A stretch of DNA of 64,000 nucleotides from Rikenellaceae bacterium (GTDB lineage Bacteria > Bacteroidota > Bacteroidia > Bacteroidales > Rikenellaceae), in contig SUZG01000008.1 in NCBI GenBank assembly GCA_015060015.1, positions 37,439 to 101,438 of the forward strand, written 5' to 3'. Below the pieces are notes generated by a model that was not told the DNA's origin, searched no databases, and saw only the letters and a list, made by a program, of their open reading frames with translations. A program made the position numbers and the translations under genes. Shown one piece after another: positions 43,310-52,222 of the stretch (its first letter is position 1; each line of letters begins with the position of its first letter).

Positions 43310-43425
43310 TTAGGGCGTGGCGGCAGAGTGGCGGCAGCGGAGAAGAAATTGGACCGGTTAAGGCGTGGCGGCGTAGAGAAGGTTAATTAGGCAGAGTGGC
43401 AACATAGTGGCAGCGGCGGAGAGTC
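43310..43425 (+). repeat. Imperfect GC-rich repeats between trkA and the nucleoside kinase
   Basis: Three related segments begin TTAGGGCGTGGCGGCAGAG (43310), TTAAGGCGTGGCGGCGTAGAG (43359) and TTAGGCAGAGTGGCAACA (43387). They recur with AGTGGC-GGCAGCGGAGA pieces. No ORF or stable hairpin explains them. Confidence 0.6.
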
Positions 43426-43474
43426 AGGTAGCTGCGTGCGGTAAGAAGAGTGAAGAAACAAAAAATATAGATTT

Positions 43475-44086
43475 ATGTATATAGCAATTGCGGGCAATAT
43501 CGGTAGCGGAAAGACTACCTTGACCGAACAATTAACAAAGCGTTACGGGGCGAAGGCCTACTACGAGAATATCGATAACCCATATCTGGGCGATTTCTAC
43601 AACGATATGAGTAGCTGGGCTTTTCAGCTGCAGATATTCTTCTTGGGAAGCCGTATCCAGCAGACTATGGAGATGCTTTCAAGTGGCGAGAAGAATATCT
43701 TCCAGGACCGCACGATTTATGAAGATGCACACATCTTCGCCGAGAATCTCCATAGTATGGGGTTGATTTCGTCACGCGACTTCGATACCTATATGAAGAT
43801 TTTCGAGCTTACGACAAACCTCATTCCGCAGCCCGATGTGCTGATATACCTGCGTGCGAGCATACCTACGCTTATCTCGCAGATCAAGCGTCGAGGTCGT
43901 GATTATGAGATGAACATCGACGAGGATTATCTGTTGCGTCTGAACGAGAAGTACGAGAACTGGATTAACAACATCTATAAAGGCAAGTTGCTTATCATCG
44001 ACAAGGATGTGGATGATTTTGTGGAGCATCCCGAAATCATCGATCGCATCTGCGAGCAACTTGACTCAATGGTTGGCGAGAAATAG
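43475..44086 (+). CDS. Deoxynucleoside kinase
   Basis: The 203-residue protein has the P-loop GNIGSGKTT (residues 7-15), the QDRTIYEDAHIFAENL segment that contains the DR(S/T) sugar-binding motif, and the RRGRDYE lid. It phosphorylates deoxyadenosine or deoxyguanosine for nucleotide salvage; the dAK/dGK subgroup is the closest match. The methyltransferase gene begins 8 bases on, so they are probably cotranscribed. Confidence 0.9.
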   Translation: MYIAIAGNIGSGKTTLTEQLTKRYGAKAYYENIDNPYLGDFYNDMSSWAFQLQIFFLGSRIQQTMEMLSSGEKNIFQDRTIYEDAHIFAENLHSMGLISSRDFDTYMKIFELTTNLIPQPDVLIYLRASIPTLISQIKRRGRDYEMNIDEDYLLRLNEKYENWINNIYKGKLLIIDKDVDDFVEHPEIIDRICEQLDSMVGEK

Positions 44087-44094
44087 TTGTCGGT

Positions 44095-45468
44095 ATGCAG
44101 CTGCCCGAGGCGTTTATAGCGAGGATGAGCCACGAGCTGGGTGCGGAGGAGGCTGCGAAGCTTTGTTCGGCTCTTGCTACCGAGCCATCTACCTCTGTGC
44201 GACTCAATCCGGCGAAGCTGACGGTGGCGGAGTGGCCCTCGGAGGCGGTTGAGTGGAGCCGTTATGGCTACCGCCTGACCCAAAGGCCGAGCTTCACTCT
44301 CGATACGCAGTTTCACGCCGGAGCATACTATGTGCAGGAGGCGAGTTCGCAGTTTGCGGGCTATATTATGGCGAGTGCTATGGGTGGCGAGGAGTGCTGC
44401 GAAGGAAAGCGAGTACTTGATATGTGTGCTGCACCGGGAGGTAAGAGTACCCACTACGCTACGCTTGTAGGCCGTTCGGGACTTGTTGTCGCCAATGAGA
44501 TAAATCGTAGCCGGGCTGCTGTTTTGGCCGATAATGCCCGTAAGTGGGGCTTGGGAAATATGGTCATAACCTGTAACGACTCGTCGCGAGCTTCGCTTTT
44601 GGAGGAGTGGTTCGATGTGGTGGCCGTTGATGCTCCCTGTTCGGGCGAGGGTATGTTCCGCAAGTCGGAGGAGGCTGTCGAGCAGTGGAGTGATGCCAAT
44701 GTGGCGATGTGTGCCGACCGGCAGTGGGAGATTTTGGAGAATGCCTTTCGGGCGTTGCGTCCGGGTGGCGTGTTGATATATAGCACCTGCACATTCAATC
44801 AGGAGGAGGATGAGTGCGTTGTAAGACGACTGGTTGAGGAGTACGGCGATTGTCTGTGCGAGGCTCCGCAGGTCTTTACAGATGAGAGGTGGGGTGTTGT
44901 GACGGGTCGCGAGGCTATGTTTCAGACATTCAGATTCTTTCCGCATAGGGTTACGGGCGAAGGGATGTTTATGGCCGTGGCGATGAAGAGTGGCGAGGGT
45001 GCTGCTCGTCGTCGTCAGAAGGTGCGAGGCAAGGCCATCGTGAAGGTTGGCGGCAAGGATGCAGAGGAGTTGTCCCGCTGGGTGCAAAGCCCTGCCGAGA
45101 TGACATTTTTTCAGGCAGGCGAGATGCTGTATGGCTGCCGTCGGGAGCATTTTGACGATATAGAGATGCTGTCGGGCATTATGTCGGTAATCTACTCCGG
45201 CGTGGCTATGGGACAGATATTCAAGGGCAAACTGAAACCCGATGCGTCGCTGGCCCTCTACGCAGAGCTGAACCGCAAGGCGGTGGCGTGTGCGGAGGTG
45301 GATGAGTCGGTGGCGTTGCAATTTTTGCGTAAGCAGGATATGTCGGCCGAGAGCTTTTGCGAGGGCATAAATTTGGTTGTCTGCAAGGGTCAGTCGCTGG
45401 GCTTTGTCAAGCGTATTGGTGCAAGGGTTAATAATATGTATCCCAATGCGTTGCGAATTTTGAAATAA
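44095..45468 (+). CDS. rRNA (cytosine-C5-)-methyltransferase, RsmF/NOL1-NOP2-Sun family
   Basis: The 457-residue protein has a SAM site CAAPGGKSTH (Cys111 onward) and the catalytic DAPCSGEGMFR with Cys182. The second cysteine motif IYSTCTFNQEEDE has Cys232. The C-terminal part resembles the RsmF extension with a PUA-like domain (QGQSLGFVKRIGARVNN-like end). It methylates a cytosine in 16S rRNA; RsmF (C1407) is the closest candidate. Downstream is a MerR gene at 17 bases. Confidence 0.9.
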   Translation: MQLPEAFIARMSHELGAEEAAKLCSALATEPSTSVRLNPAKLTVAEWPSEAVEWSRYGYRLTQRPSFTLDTQFHAGAYYVQEASSQFAGYIMASAMGGEECCEGKRVLDMCAAPGGKSTHYATLVGRSGLVVANEINRSRAAVLADNARKWGLGNMVITCNDSSRASLLEEWFDVVAVDAPCSGEGMFRKSEEAVEQWSDANVAMCADRQWEILENAFRALRPGGVLIYSTCTFNQEEDECVVRRLVEEYGDCLCEAPQVFTDERWGVVTGREAMFQTFRFFPHRVTGEGMFMAVAMKSGEGAARRRQKVRGKAIVKVGGKDAEELSRWVQSPAEMTFFQAGEMLYGCRREHFDDIEMLSGIMSVIYSGVAMGQIFKGKLKPDASLALYAELNRKAVACAEVDESVALQFLRKQDMSAESFCEGINLVVCKGQSLGFVKRIGARVNNMYPNALRILK

Positions 45469-45485
45469 CGAAAAAACAAAATATT

Positions 45486-46031
45486 ATGGCTGTAAAAAAA
45501 CTCTATTACTCTATGGGCGAGGTGGCTGAGATGTTTGATGTCAATCACTCGCTGATACGTTATTGGGAGTCGAAGTTCGACTGTCTGCGTCCGCATAAGA
45601 ATCAGAAGGGTAATCGTATGTTTACACCCGCCGATATCGAGAAACTCAAACAGATATACCACCTCGTAAAGGAGCAGGGTATGACGCTGGAGGGTGCTCG
45701 CAAGGCGATGAAGGGCCCGGCAAAGGAGATTACCCGCGATGCGGAGCTTCTGGAACGCTTGCAGCGTATCCGTTCGGAGCTGGTGGAGGTGCGTGAGAGC
45801 CTCAAAGTGGCTGCCGATGAGCAGATTGTGGAGTCGGCATCGCCCGCGTGGGAGGAGGCTGACGAGAGTAAGTCTGGCAGCCGCCAAATGCGTCAGGGTA
45901 AGGCCGTTACCGTCATCGAGAGTGGCGATAAGGGCGAGGGCGAGGAGAAGCCCAAGCGTCGTGCTCCACGCCGTAAGAAGGCCGACGAGGAGAAGGAGTT
46001 GTTCCCATTCTATGAGCAGTCACTTTTTTAG
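45486..46031 (+). CDS. MerR-family transcriptional regulator
   Basis: The 181-residue protein has an N-terminal MerR winged helix (residues 1-75): YYSMGEVAEMFDVNHSLIRYWESKF, then NRMFTPADIEKLKQIYHLV. A short helix follows, then a basic tail (EKPKRRAPRRKKADEEKE). There is no cysteine effector site, so it belongs to the metal-independent group common in Bacteroidetes. Its targets are unknown. It is in a run of plus-strand genes with 12-17 base gaps. Confidence 0.88.
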   Translation: MAVKKLYYSMGEVAEMFDVNHSLIRYWESKFDCLRPHKNQKGNRMFTPADIEKLKQIYHLVKEQGMTLEGARKAMKGPAKEITRDAELLERLQRIRSELVEVRESLKVAADEQIVESASPAWEEADESKSGSRQMRQGKAVTVIESGDKGEGEEKPKRRAPRRKKADEEKELFPFYEQSLF

Positions 46032-46043
46032 GTCATAGCAGCG

Positions 46044-46832
46044 ATGAAAGTTCGTGAAATTACATCCGTTATAGAGGCTTTTGCTCCGCTGTCGTTGCAG
46101 GAGTCGTATGATAATGCCGGTTTGATTGTCGGCCGTGAGGATGACGAGGTGCATAAGGCTCTTCTGGCCGTGGATGTTACCGAGGAGGTGCTGGCGGAGG
46201 CTGTTGCCGAGGGTTGTGATATGGTCATCACACATCATCCCATTGTCTTTCACGCTATGAAACGCTTCAACTCGGCAAGTGTTACCGAGAGGTGTGTCGA
46301 GGAGGCTATCCGCCGGGGAATAGTCCTCTATGCGGCACATACCAATCTCGACAGCACGCCGCAGGGTATGAGCTGGCGTGTGGCTCAAATGCTTAATCTG
46401 CAAGATGTTGAGGTGTTGCAGCCTACCAATGACGCGGGTGCCGGTTTCGGTGTTACGGGAGAGTTGGCCGAGGCTGTCGAAAGTGAGGTTTTTATGCGTG
46501 AGGTGATGTCGCAGTTCGGTGTCAGGGCCTTGCGTCATAGCGATATCGTGAAGCCGAAGGTTCGCAAGGTCGCAATATGTACCGGTGCGGGAGGCTCGTT
46601 GATTGATGAGGCTCGCCGGTCGGGTGCCGATATCTATCTGACGGCAGATTTGAAATATAATGACTTCATGAGGCACGAAAACACCATAATTTTGGCAGAT
46701 ATGGGCCATTTTGAGAGTGAATTTTGTGCAATTGAGATTTTATTTGATATTTTATCAAAAAAAATGCTTACCTTTGCAGTTCGCAAGAGTGTGCACTCGC
46801 GAAATCCGGTGAATTATATGGTGGGCGAGTGA
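46044..46832 (+). CDS. Nif3-like dinuclear metal-centre protein (GTP cyclohydrolase I type 2 family)
   Basis: The 262-residue protein shows the NIF3 motifs: SYDNAGLIVG near the start, VITHHPIVFHAMKRF (metal His pair), LYAAHTNLDSTPQG and the final FAVRKSVHSRNPVNYM. Members form hexamers with two metals per subunit. Their reaction is uncertain; some are annotated as GTP cyclohydrolase I type 2 without clear proof. It precedes the zinc-ribbon gene by 57 bases, a pairing often seen in Bacteroidetes. Confidence 0.9.
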   Translation: MKVREITSVIEAFAPLSLQESYDNAGLIVGREDDEVHKALLAVDVTEEVLAEAVAEGCDMVITHHPIVFHAMKRFNSASVTERCVEEAIRRGIVLYAAHTNLDSTPQGMSWRVAQMLNLQDVEVLQPTNDAGAGFGVTGELAEAVESEVFMREVMSQFGVRALRHSDIVKPKVRKVAICTGAGGSLIDEARRSGADIYLTADLKYNDFMRHENTIILADMGHFESEFCAIEILFDILSKKMLTFAVRKSVHSRNPVNYMVGE

Positions 46833-46889
46833 TGTTTTTTGAAGGGGAAAGACTCTGCGATAGGTCTGTCTAAAACAAATTTGAGATAT

Positions 46890-47636
46890 ATGGCACAGAA
46901 AAAGACATCTGAAATCGATTACTCGATGCAGGAGAAGATTATGGCTCTCTATGAGTTGCAGAAGATTGATTCTCAGATAGATGAAATTAACAAAGTAAAG
47001 GGTGAACTGCCTCTCGAAGTAGAGGATTTGGAGGATGAGATTGCGGGCTTGAATACCCGTATCGAGAACATCAACGCTGAGATTGAGGAGTTGAACTCAT
47101 TGACCAAGCAGCGTAAGCGTGAGGTTGATCAGGCGAAGATTCAGATCTCTCACTACAAGGAGCAGCAGAACAATGTCCGCAACAACCGTGAGTATGATGC
47201 CATCACCAAGGAGATTGAGTATCAGGAGCTGGAGATTGAGTTGGCCGAGAAGCGTTTGAAGGAGTATGCCGTTGCGATGAAGGCCAAGAAGGCACAGCTT
47301 GAGGATGCCGAGGCTGTCGCATCGGAACGTGGCGTGGATCTCGCAGCCAAGAAGGCGGAGCTGGAGAGTATCGAGGCAGAGACTGCCGATCAGGTTGCAG
47401 CTTTGGAGGCACAGGGCGACAAGGCGAAGGTTAAGATTGACGAACGTCTGCTCTCGGCTTACGGCCGTATCCGTAGCAGTGTGCGTAACGGTCTGGCTGT
47501 TGTAACCGTAAAGCGTGATGCTTGTGGTGGTTGCTTCAACCGTATTCCTCCCCAGCGTCAGGCCGATATCCGCTTGGGTAAGAAACTTATCGTTTGCGAG
47601 TATTGCGGTCGTATCCTTGTTGCCGAGAACGAGTAG
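46890..47636 (+). CDS. Coiled-coil zinc-ribbon protein (CT398-like, C4-type)
   Basis: From the ATG at 46890 the 248-residue protein has a long antiparallel coiled coil (about residues 15-185; VEDLEDEIAGLNTRIENIN). A four-cysteine zinc ribbon follows, CGGCFNRIPPQRQ with CEYCGRILV. The fold matches Chlamydia CT398 and related proteins, thought to bind RNA polymerase sigma factors or secretion proteins. The function here is not known. The frame is open to a TTG at 46839, but that extension does not match the family. A strong terminator follows. Confidence 0.88.
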   Translation: MAQKKTSEIDYSMQEKIMALYELQKIDSQIDEINKVKGELPLEVEDLEDEIAGLNTRIENINAEIEELNSLTKQRKREVDQAKIQISHYKEQQNNVRNNREYDAITKEIEYQELEIELAEKRLKEYAVAMKAKKAQLEDAEAVASERGVDLAAKKAELESIEAETADQVAALEAQGDKAKVKIDERLLSAYGRIRSSVRNGLAVVTVKRDACGGCFNRIPPQRQADIRLGKKLIVCEYCGRILVAENE

Positions 47637-47660
47637 TCGTCGGTAGCGGAGAAGTGTTAG

Positions 47661-47690
47661 GAGAGCAGAGTTTTCTGCTCTCTTTTTTTT
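47661..47690 (+). terminator. Terminator of the Nif3/zinc-ribbon run
   Basis: GAGAGCAGA and TCTGCTCTC form a perfect 9-bp stem with a 4-base loop, followed by eight T. Confidence 0.92.
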
Positions 47691-47806
47691 GTTCTTGTGG
47701 CGTGAAAAATCGCTTTGCGTGTAGCCGTTTGGAGCAGATGTCGGCTCTTATACCTTTATTTTATAAGAAAAAGGGTCAATAGGTGGGATAATTCATAAAA
47801 TATAAT

Positions 47807-47814
47807 TACCTTTG
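47807..47814 (+). promoter_or_regulatory. -7 element of the nadE-rnf run
   Basis: TACCTTTG fits the Bacteroidetes -7 consensus and lies 36 bases before the nadE ATG. A -33 element is not clear. It is the only promoter-like site I see before rseC and rnfBCDGEA. Confidence 0.5.
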
Positions 47815-47850
47815 CGGCGTATTGGTTATTGATTAAATCGGTGATACAAA

Positions 47851-49437
47851 ATGAAGATAGCTCTTGCCCAGTTAAACTATACAATCGGAGATATTGACGG
47901 CAACACTGCCCGTATAATTGATGCTATACGCAAGGCAAAGGAGGAGAAGGCCGACTTGGTGCTTTTCGCCGAATATGCCGTGAGTGGAACGCCCGCTTAT
48001 GACCTGCTGCGAAAGACTACATTTCTGACTCTGTGCGAGGAGGCATTGGAGGAGATTGCCAAGGAGTGTCGTCATATAACAGCTATCGTGGGCTCGCCCT
48101 ATCTTACCGACAGAGGTGCTATGAGTACCGCTGTCGTGTTGCGTAATGGCTGTATCGACGAGATTGTCGAGAAGCAGTATATTACGGCTCGTCGCGAGAT
48201 GGGCTTCATCGTTGGGGGCGAGGGTTACAAGGTGATTGAGGTGTGTGGCCGTAATATAGCCATTATGGTTGGCGACGACCTCTCTCATTTGCAGGAACTG
48301 GACAAGGAGGCCGATTTTGTTGTCAGCATCAATGCACACCGATACAGCAAGGGTCTGCTCTCTTCACGTTACGAGATGATGCGTCGCCTGACCTATACCG
48401 AGAATCGCAATATCATCATCATCAATCAGGTCGGAGGCTCCGGTGATGTTGTCTATGATGGCACATCGGGCATTATGAACAGCAAGGGCGAGATAGAACT
48501 CTTTATGAAGAGCTTCGAGGAGGACTTCGTTATCTTCGACACTCTCGCCGAGCATAAGCCTCTGGATGCAGCCCCCTACACATCGTACAACGACCGTACC
48601 CGTATGATTTACAAGGCAGCGTGTCTTGGCCTGCGAGATTATTTCCATAAGAACGGATATACCAAAGCTTGTGTCGGCCTGTCGGGAGGTATCGACTCGT
48701 CGGTTGTGGCTTGCCTTGCGGTGGGTGCTTTGGGTAAGGAGAATGTGCGAGGTCTGATGATGCCGTCGCAGTTCTCGTCGGAGGAGTCGGTTGAGGATGC
48801 CAAGGAGTTGGCTCGTCGTCTTGATATTGAGTACAGCGTATTGCCTATCAATGAGGCATATACCGCCATTATGGATACCTTGAAGCCTGTTACGGGCGGT
48901 ACGGAGTTCGACGCTACGGAGGAGAATATCCAGTCGCGTATTCGTACCGTGTTGCTTATGGCGTTGCAGAACAAGGATGGTTATATCCTGCTCAACTCGT
49001 CAAACAAGAGTGAGAATGCTCTGGGCTGGTGTACGCTGTATGGCGATACTGCCGGTGCGTTCAGTCCTACGGGCGACCTCTATAAGAGTGAGATTTATGA
49101 CCTGGCACGTTATATTAATGCAGCCTTCGAAGATGTTATCCCTGAAAACATCTTTAACAAGGAGCCATCATCGGAGTTGCGTCCCAATCATAAGGATAGC
49201 GATATCCTGCCTCCCTATGAGGTTGTGGATGCCATCCTGTATCGTATGATTGAGAAGGGCGAGCACCGCGAGGAGATTGTCAATGCGGGCTTTGACTCGG
49301 AGGTTGTGGAGAAGATTCACACGATGGTTATGCAGAATGTCAAGAAGCGTTACCAGTATCCTCCCGTGTTGCGTCTTTCGACAAGCTCGTTCCGTCACGA
49401 GGTGTTGTTCCCGCTGGTGAACAAGTACGGATATTAA
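47851..49437 (+). CDS. nadE: NAD+ synthase with degenerate glutaminase domain
   Basis: The 528-residue protein has an N-terminal nitrilase-like glutaminase domain (1-250) and a C-terminal synthetase domain with the ATP loop GLSGGIDSS and DYILLNSSNKSE-like segment. It converts nicotinate adenine dinucleotide to NAD+. The glutaminase triad should be Glu41, Lys108 and a Cys in an ICEDIW motif. Here that place reads IMVGDDLSH, with Gly141 in place of Cys, so ammonia from glutamine is unlikely to be made by this chain. rseC and the rnf genes follow closely. Confidence 0.93.
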   Translation: MKIALAQLNYTIGDIDGNTARIIDAIRKAKEEKADLVLFAEYAVSGTPAYDLLRKTTFLTLCEEALEEIAKECRHITAIVGSPYLTDRGAMSTAVVLRNGCIDEIVEKQYITARREMGFIVGGEGYKVIEVCGRNIAIMVGDDLSHLQELDKEADFVVSINAHRYSKGLLSSRYEMMRRLTYTENRNIIIINQVGGSGDVVYDGTSGIMNSKGEIELFMKSFEEDFVIFDTLAEHKPLDAAPYTSYNDRTRMIYKAACLGLRDYFHKNGYTKACVGLSGGIDSSVVACLAVGALGKENVRGLMMPSQFSSEESVEDAKELARRLDIEYSVLPINEAYTAIMDTLKPVTGGTEFDATEENIQSRIRTVLLMALQNKDGYILLNSSNKSENALGWCTLYGDTAGAFSPTGDLYKSEIYDLARYINAAFEDVIPENIFNKEPSSELRPNHKDSDILPPYEVVDAILYRMIEKGEHREEIVNAGFDSEVVEKIHTMVMQNVKKRYQYPPVLRLSTSSFRHEVLFPLVNKYGY

Positions 49438-49459
49438 TCTGTTGAAAATCGTTGTTCAG

Positions 49460-49888
49460 ATGGGTGCAGGAGCAATAAAACATTCCGGCGAGGTAATTCG
49501 TGTTGAGAAGTCAGTGGTCTATGTCAAGATGACCGTTGGCAGTGCTTGTGCATCGTGTCACGCCCGTACGATGTGTGGTGCCGGTGAGTCAGCCGAGAAG
49601 GTTGTGGCTGTGCATACGGCTGCAGCAGCAGATTATCAGGTCGGAGATAGCGTTGAGGTTGCTCTTCAACAGCGTTCTATGGGTATCAAGTCGGTCGTTC
49701 TGGCCTATATGGTACCCTTAATTGTGTTATGTGCGGTGTTGCTCGGAGCCGTTGCTGCGGGTGTCGGTCAGGGCCTTGCTGCACTGCTCTCGTTGGCGAG
49801 TGTGGCGTGTTATTACGCTGTGCTTTACCTGTTGAGAGGCCGAATGGAAAATACTATAAAATTCATAATAACAAAACAAACAAAATGA
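49460..49888 (+). CDS. rseC: RseC/MucC-family protein heading the rnf genes
   Basis: The 142-residue inner-membrane protein has an N-terminal cysteine cluster (CASCHARTMCGAG), a beta domain with YQVGDSVEVALQQ and two membrane helices (residues 75-130). RseC and its relatives often accompany Rnf/Rsx, where they help reduce SoxR or supply redox parts. The ATG at 49460 is preferred to the TTG at 49442. Its stop overlaps the rnfB start (ATGA), a strong sign of coupling to Rnf. Confidence 0.88.
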   Translation: MGAGAIKHSGEVIRVEKSVVYVKMTVGSACASCHARTMCGAGESAEKVVAVHTAAAADYQVGDSVEVALQQRSMGIKSVVLAYMVPLIVLCAVLLGAVAAGVGQGLAALLSLASVACYYAVLYLLRGRMENTIKFIITKQTK

Positions 49889-50838
49889 CAGTATTACTAT
49901 TTACAATTCTGACACTCAGCGTTCTGGGTATCTTGTCGGCTGTCATCCTCTACTTCGTTGCCAAGAAGTTCAACGTTGAGGAGGATCCTCGTATTGACGA
50001 TGTCGAGAAGATGCTGCCCGGAGCAAACTGTGGTGGTTGCGGATTTGCCGGTTGTCGTGCTATGGCAGAGGCTATGGTGCGTGAGGATGACATCTCCTCA
50101 CTATTTTGTCCGGTCGGCGGAGGTGATTGTATGAAGCAGATTGCTACGTACCTCGGCAAGGTAGCTCCCGAGAAGGAGCCTACTGTGGCTACGGTGCGTT
50201 GTGGCGGTGTTTGTGCAAAGCGTCCCCGTACCAACACTTACAATGGAGCCAAGAGCTGTGCCGTTGCGTCATCTCTCTATGTTGGAGAGACCGCTTGTGC
50301 TTTCGGTTGTCTTGGCTATGGCGATTGTGTCGAGGCTTGTGCCTTTGATGCCATTAAAATCAATCCGGAGACGGGTATTGCCGAGGTTGATGCCGACAAG
50401 TGTACGGCTTGTGGTGCTTGTGTGAAGGCCTGCCCGAAGAACATTATCGAGTTGAGAAAGAAGTGGCCGAAGAATCGTGCCGTATTCGTAAGCTGCGTAT
50501 CGAAGGATAAGGGAGCCGTTACGATGAAGGCTTGTAAGGCGGGCTGTATCGCTTGCGGTAAGTGTGCGAAGGTGTGTGCTTTCGACGCTATCACCATCGA
50601 GAATGGCGTTGCCTATATCGATTCGCAGAAGTGTAAGTTGTGCCGCAAGTGCGTGAATGAGTGTCCTACGGGAGCAATCGTGTTGCGTGGTATGGAGCCC
50701 CTGCCAAAGGAGCCGAAGGCCCCCGCAGCAAAGCCCGCAGAGAAGGCAGCAACACCGGTAGCGAAGCCTGTTGAGGCTGTTGTGGAGAAGCCACAGGTGG
50801 CAGAGCAGAAAAAAGAGATTAATAACGAGCAGAAATAG
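49885..50838 (+). CDS. rnfB: Electron transport complex subunit RnfB
   Basis: RnfB brings electrons from ferredoxin into the Rnf complex. The 317-residue protein has an N-terminal membrane anchor, then the PGANCGGCGFAGCRAM 4Fe-4S motif of the Fe-S domain. Several CxxCxxCxxxC ferredoxin clusters follow (CTACGACVKACP, CIACGKCAKVCA, CKLCRKCVNECP). A Pro/Ala/Lys-rich tail of about 45 residues ends the chain. The start is the ATG overlapping the rseC stop. The upstream part of the open frame is out of family. Confidence 0.96.
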   Translation: MTVLLFTILTLSVLGILSAVILYFVAKKFNVEEDPRIDDVEKMLPGANCGGCGFAGCRAMAEAMVREDDISSLFCPVGGGDCMKQIATYLGKVAPEKEPTVATVRCGGVCAKRPRTNTYNGAKSCAVASSLYVGETACAFGCLGYGDCVEACAFDAIKINPETGIAEVDADKCTACGACVKACPKNIIELRKKWPKNRAVFVSCVSKDKGAVTMKACKAGCIACGKCAKVCAFDAITIENGVAYIDSQKCKLCRKCVNECPTGAIVLRGMEPLPKEPKAPAAKPAEKAATPVAKPVEAVVEKPQVAEQKKEINNEQK

Positions 50839-50846
50839 TATTGATT

Positions 50847-52202
50847 ATGAAGACATTTCCTATTGGCGGCGTTCATCCGTCAGATAATAAAAAATGGAGC
50901 AACACCAAGCAGACAGAGGTGTTAGCCTTGCCTGATGTGGTCAATATTCCGCTCGGACAACATATCGGAGCACCCGCTACGGCAAAGGTAGCAAAGGGCG
51001 ATAAGGTGCTTACAGGTCAGCTCATAGCCGAGGCTACGGGCTTTATGTCGGCAAATATCCACTCGCCTATCTCTGGTACCGTTACCGCTGTCGATATGCA
51101 ACCTAATGGTCAGGGTCTGCGTCAGATGATGGTTACCATCAAGCGTGAGGGTGATGAGTGGATGCCCGAAATTGACCGTTCTGCGGAGATTAAGCGTGAG
51201 TGCAATTTGGAGAGTGCCGAGATTATCGCAAAGATTAAGGATGCGGGTATCGTCGGTATGGGTGGTGCTACATTCCCCACACACGTCAAGCTCTCTATCC
51301 CCAACGGTTGCAAGGCCGAGTACCTCATCATCAATGGTGTAGAGTGTGAGCCTTACCTTACCTCTGATCACCGCACAATGCTGGAACGTGGCGAGGAGCT
51401 GCTCATTGGCGTTGAGATTTTGAAGAAGGCGTTGAATGTCGAGAAGGCAGTCATCGGTATCGAGAATAATAAGCCCGATGCAATCGAGCATTTGCAGCGT
51501 TTGGCAAAGGAGAAGAAGTTTGCGGTGAAGATTGAGCCTTTGAAGGTCCAGTATCCGCAGGGTGGCGAGAAGCAACTTATCGCAGCTATCACAGGCCGTC
51601 AGGTGCCACCTCCTCCGGGGCTTCCCATCCACGTTGGTGCTGTTGTATGCAACGCATCAACTACGGTAGCAATCTATGAGGCGGTGCAGAAGAACAAGCC
51701 TCTTATCGAGAGAGTGGTTACAATCACCGGTCAGCAGATGAAGGAGCCTCGTAACCTCCTTACCCGCATGGGTACGCCTATCTCAACTCTTATCGAGATG
51801 GCAGGCGGCCTTCCCGAGGGCGATGTCAAGGTTGTCAATGGCGGACCTATGATGGGTCGTGCGATGGTAAATCTTGACTCTCCCGTTACGAAGGGTTGCT
51901 CTGGTGTTACGGTGTTTGCCGGTCAGGCGGCTCGTCGCGTTGAGGCCGATACTTGTATCAAGTGTGCCAAGTGCGTTTCGGCTTGTCCTATGGGCTTGGA
52001 GCCATACCTTATCTTCCGTCTGGCTCACAAGCAGATGTGGGATAGAGTCGAAGATGAGCAGATTACCAACTGTATAGAGTGTGGCTGCTGCCAGTACTCT
52101 TGTCCTGCGGGCTTGCCTTTGCTGGACTTTGTTCGTTTGAGCAAGCAGACTGTTATGGGTATAATTCGTGCGCGTGCTGCGGCTAATGCACCTCAAAAGT
52201 AG
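50847..52202 (+). CDS. rnfC: Electron transport complex subunit RnfC
   Basis: RnfC is the peripheral subunit that exchanges electrons with NAD(H) through FMN and two 4Fe-4S clusters. The 451-residue protein starts MKTFPIGGVHPSDNK. It has the NuoF-like FMN/NAD part (GGATFPTHVKLSI, EYLIINGVECEPYL) and the two cluster motifs CIKCAKCVSACP and CIECGCCQYSCPAG. I use the ATG at 50847, two codons after a TTG. RnfD begins 20 bases on. Confidence 0.96.
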   Translation: MKTFPIGGVHPSDNKKWSNTKQTEVLALPDVVNIPLGQHIGAPATAKVAKGDKVLTGQLIAEATGFMSANIHSPISGTVTAVDMQPNGQGLRQMMVTIKREGDEWMPEIDRSAEIKRECNLESAEIIAKIKDAGIVGMGGATFPTHVKLSIPNGCKAEYLIINGVECEPYLTSDHRTMLERGEELLIGVEILKKALNVEKAVIGIENNKPDAIEHLQRLAKEKKFAVKIEPLKVQYPQGGEKQLIAAITGRQVPPPPGLPIHVGAVVCNASTTVAIYEAVQKNKPLIERVVTITGQQMKEPRNLLTRMGTPISTLIEMAGGLPEGDVKVVNGGPMMGRAMVNLDSPVTKGCSGVTVFAGQAARRVEADTCIKCAKCVSACPMGLEPYLIFRLAHKQMWDRVEDEQITNCIECGCCQYSCPAGLPLLDFVRLSKQTVMGIIRARAAANAPQK

Positions 52203-52222
52203 AAAATAAAAATAGCAATATT

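Noticed and set aside
43304..43474. tRNA or small RNA gene in the repeat-rich gap after trkA
   Set aside because: No cloverleaf, no terminator and no conserved RNA motif could be found.
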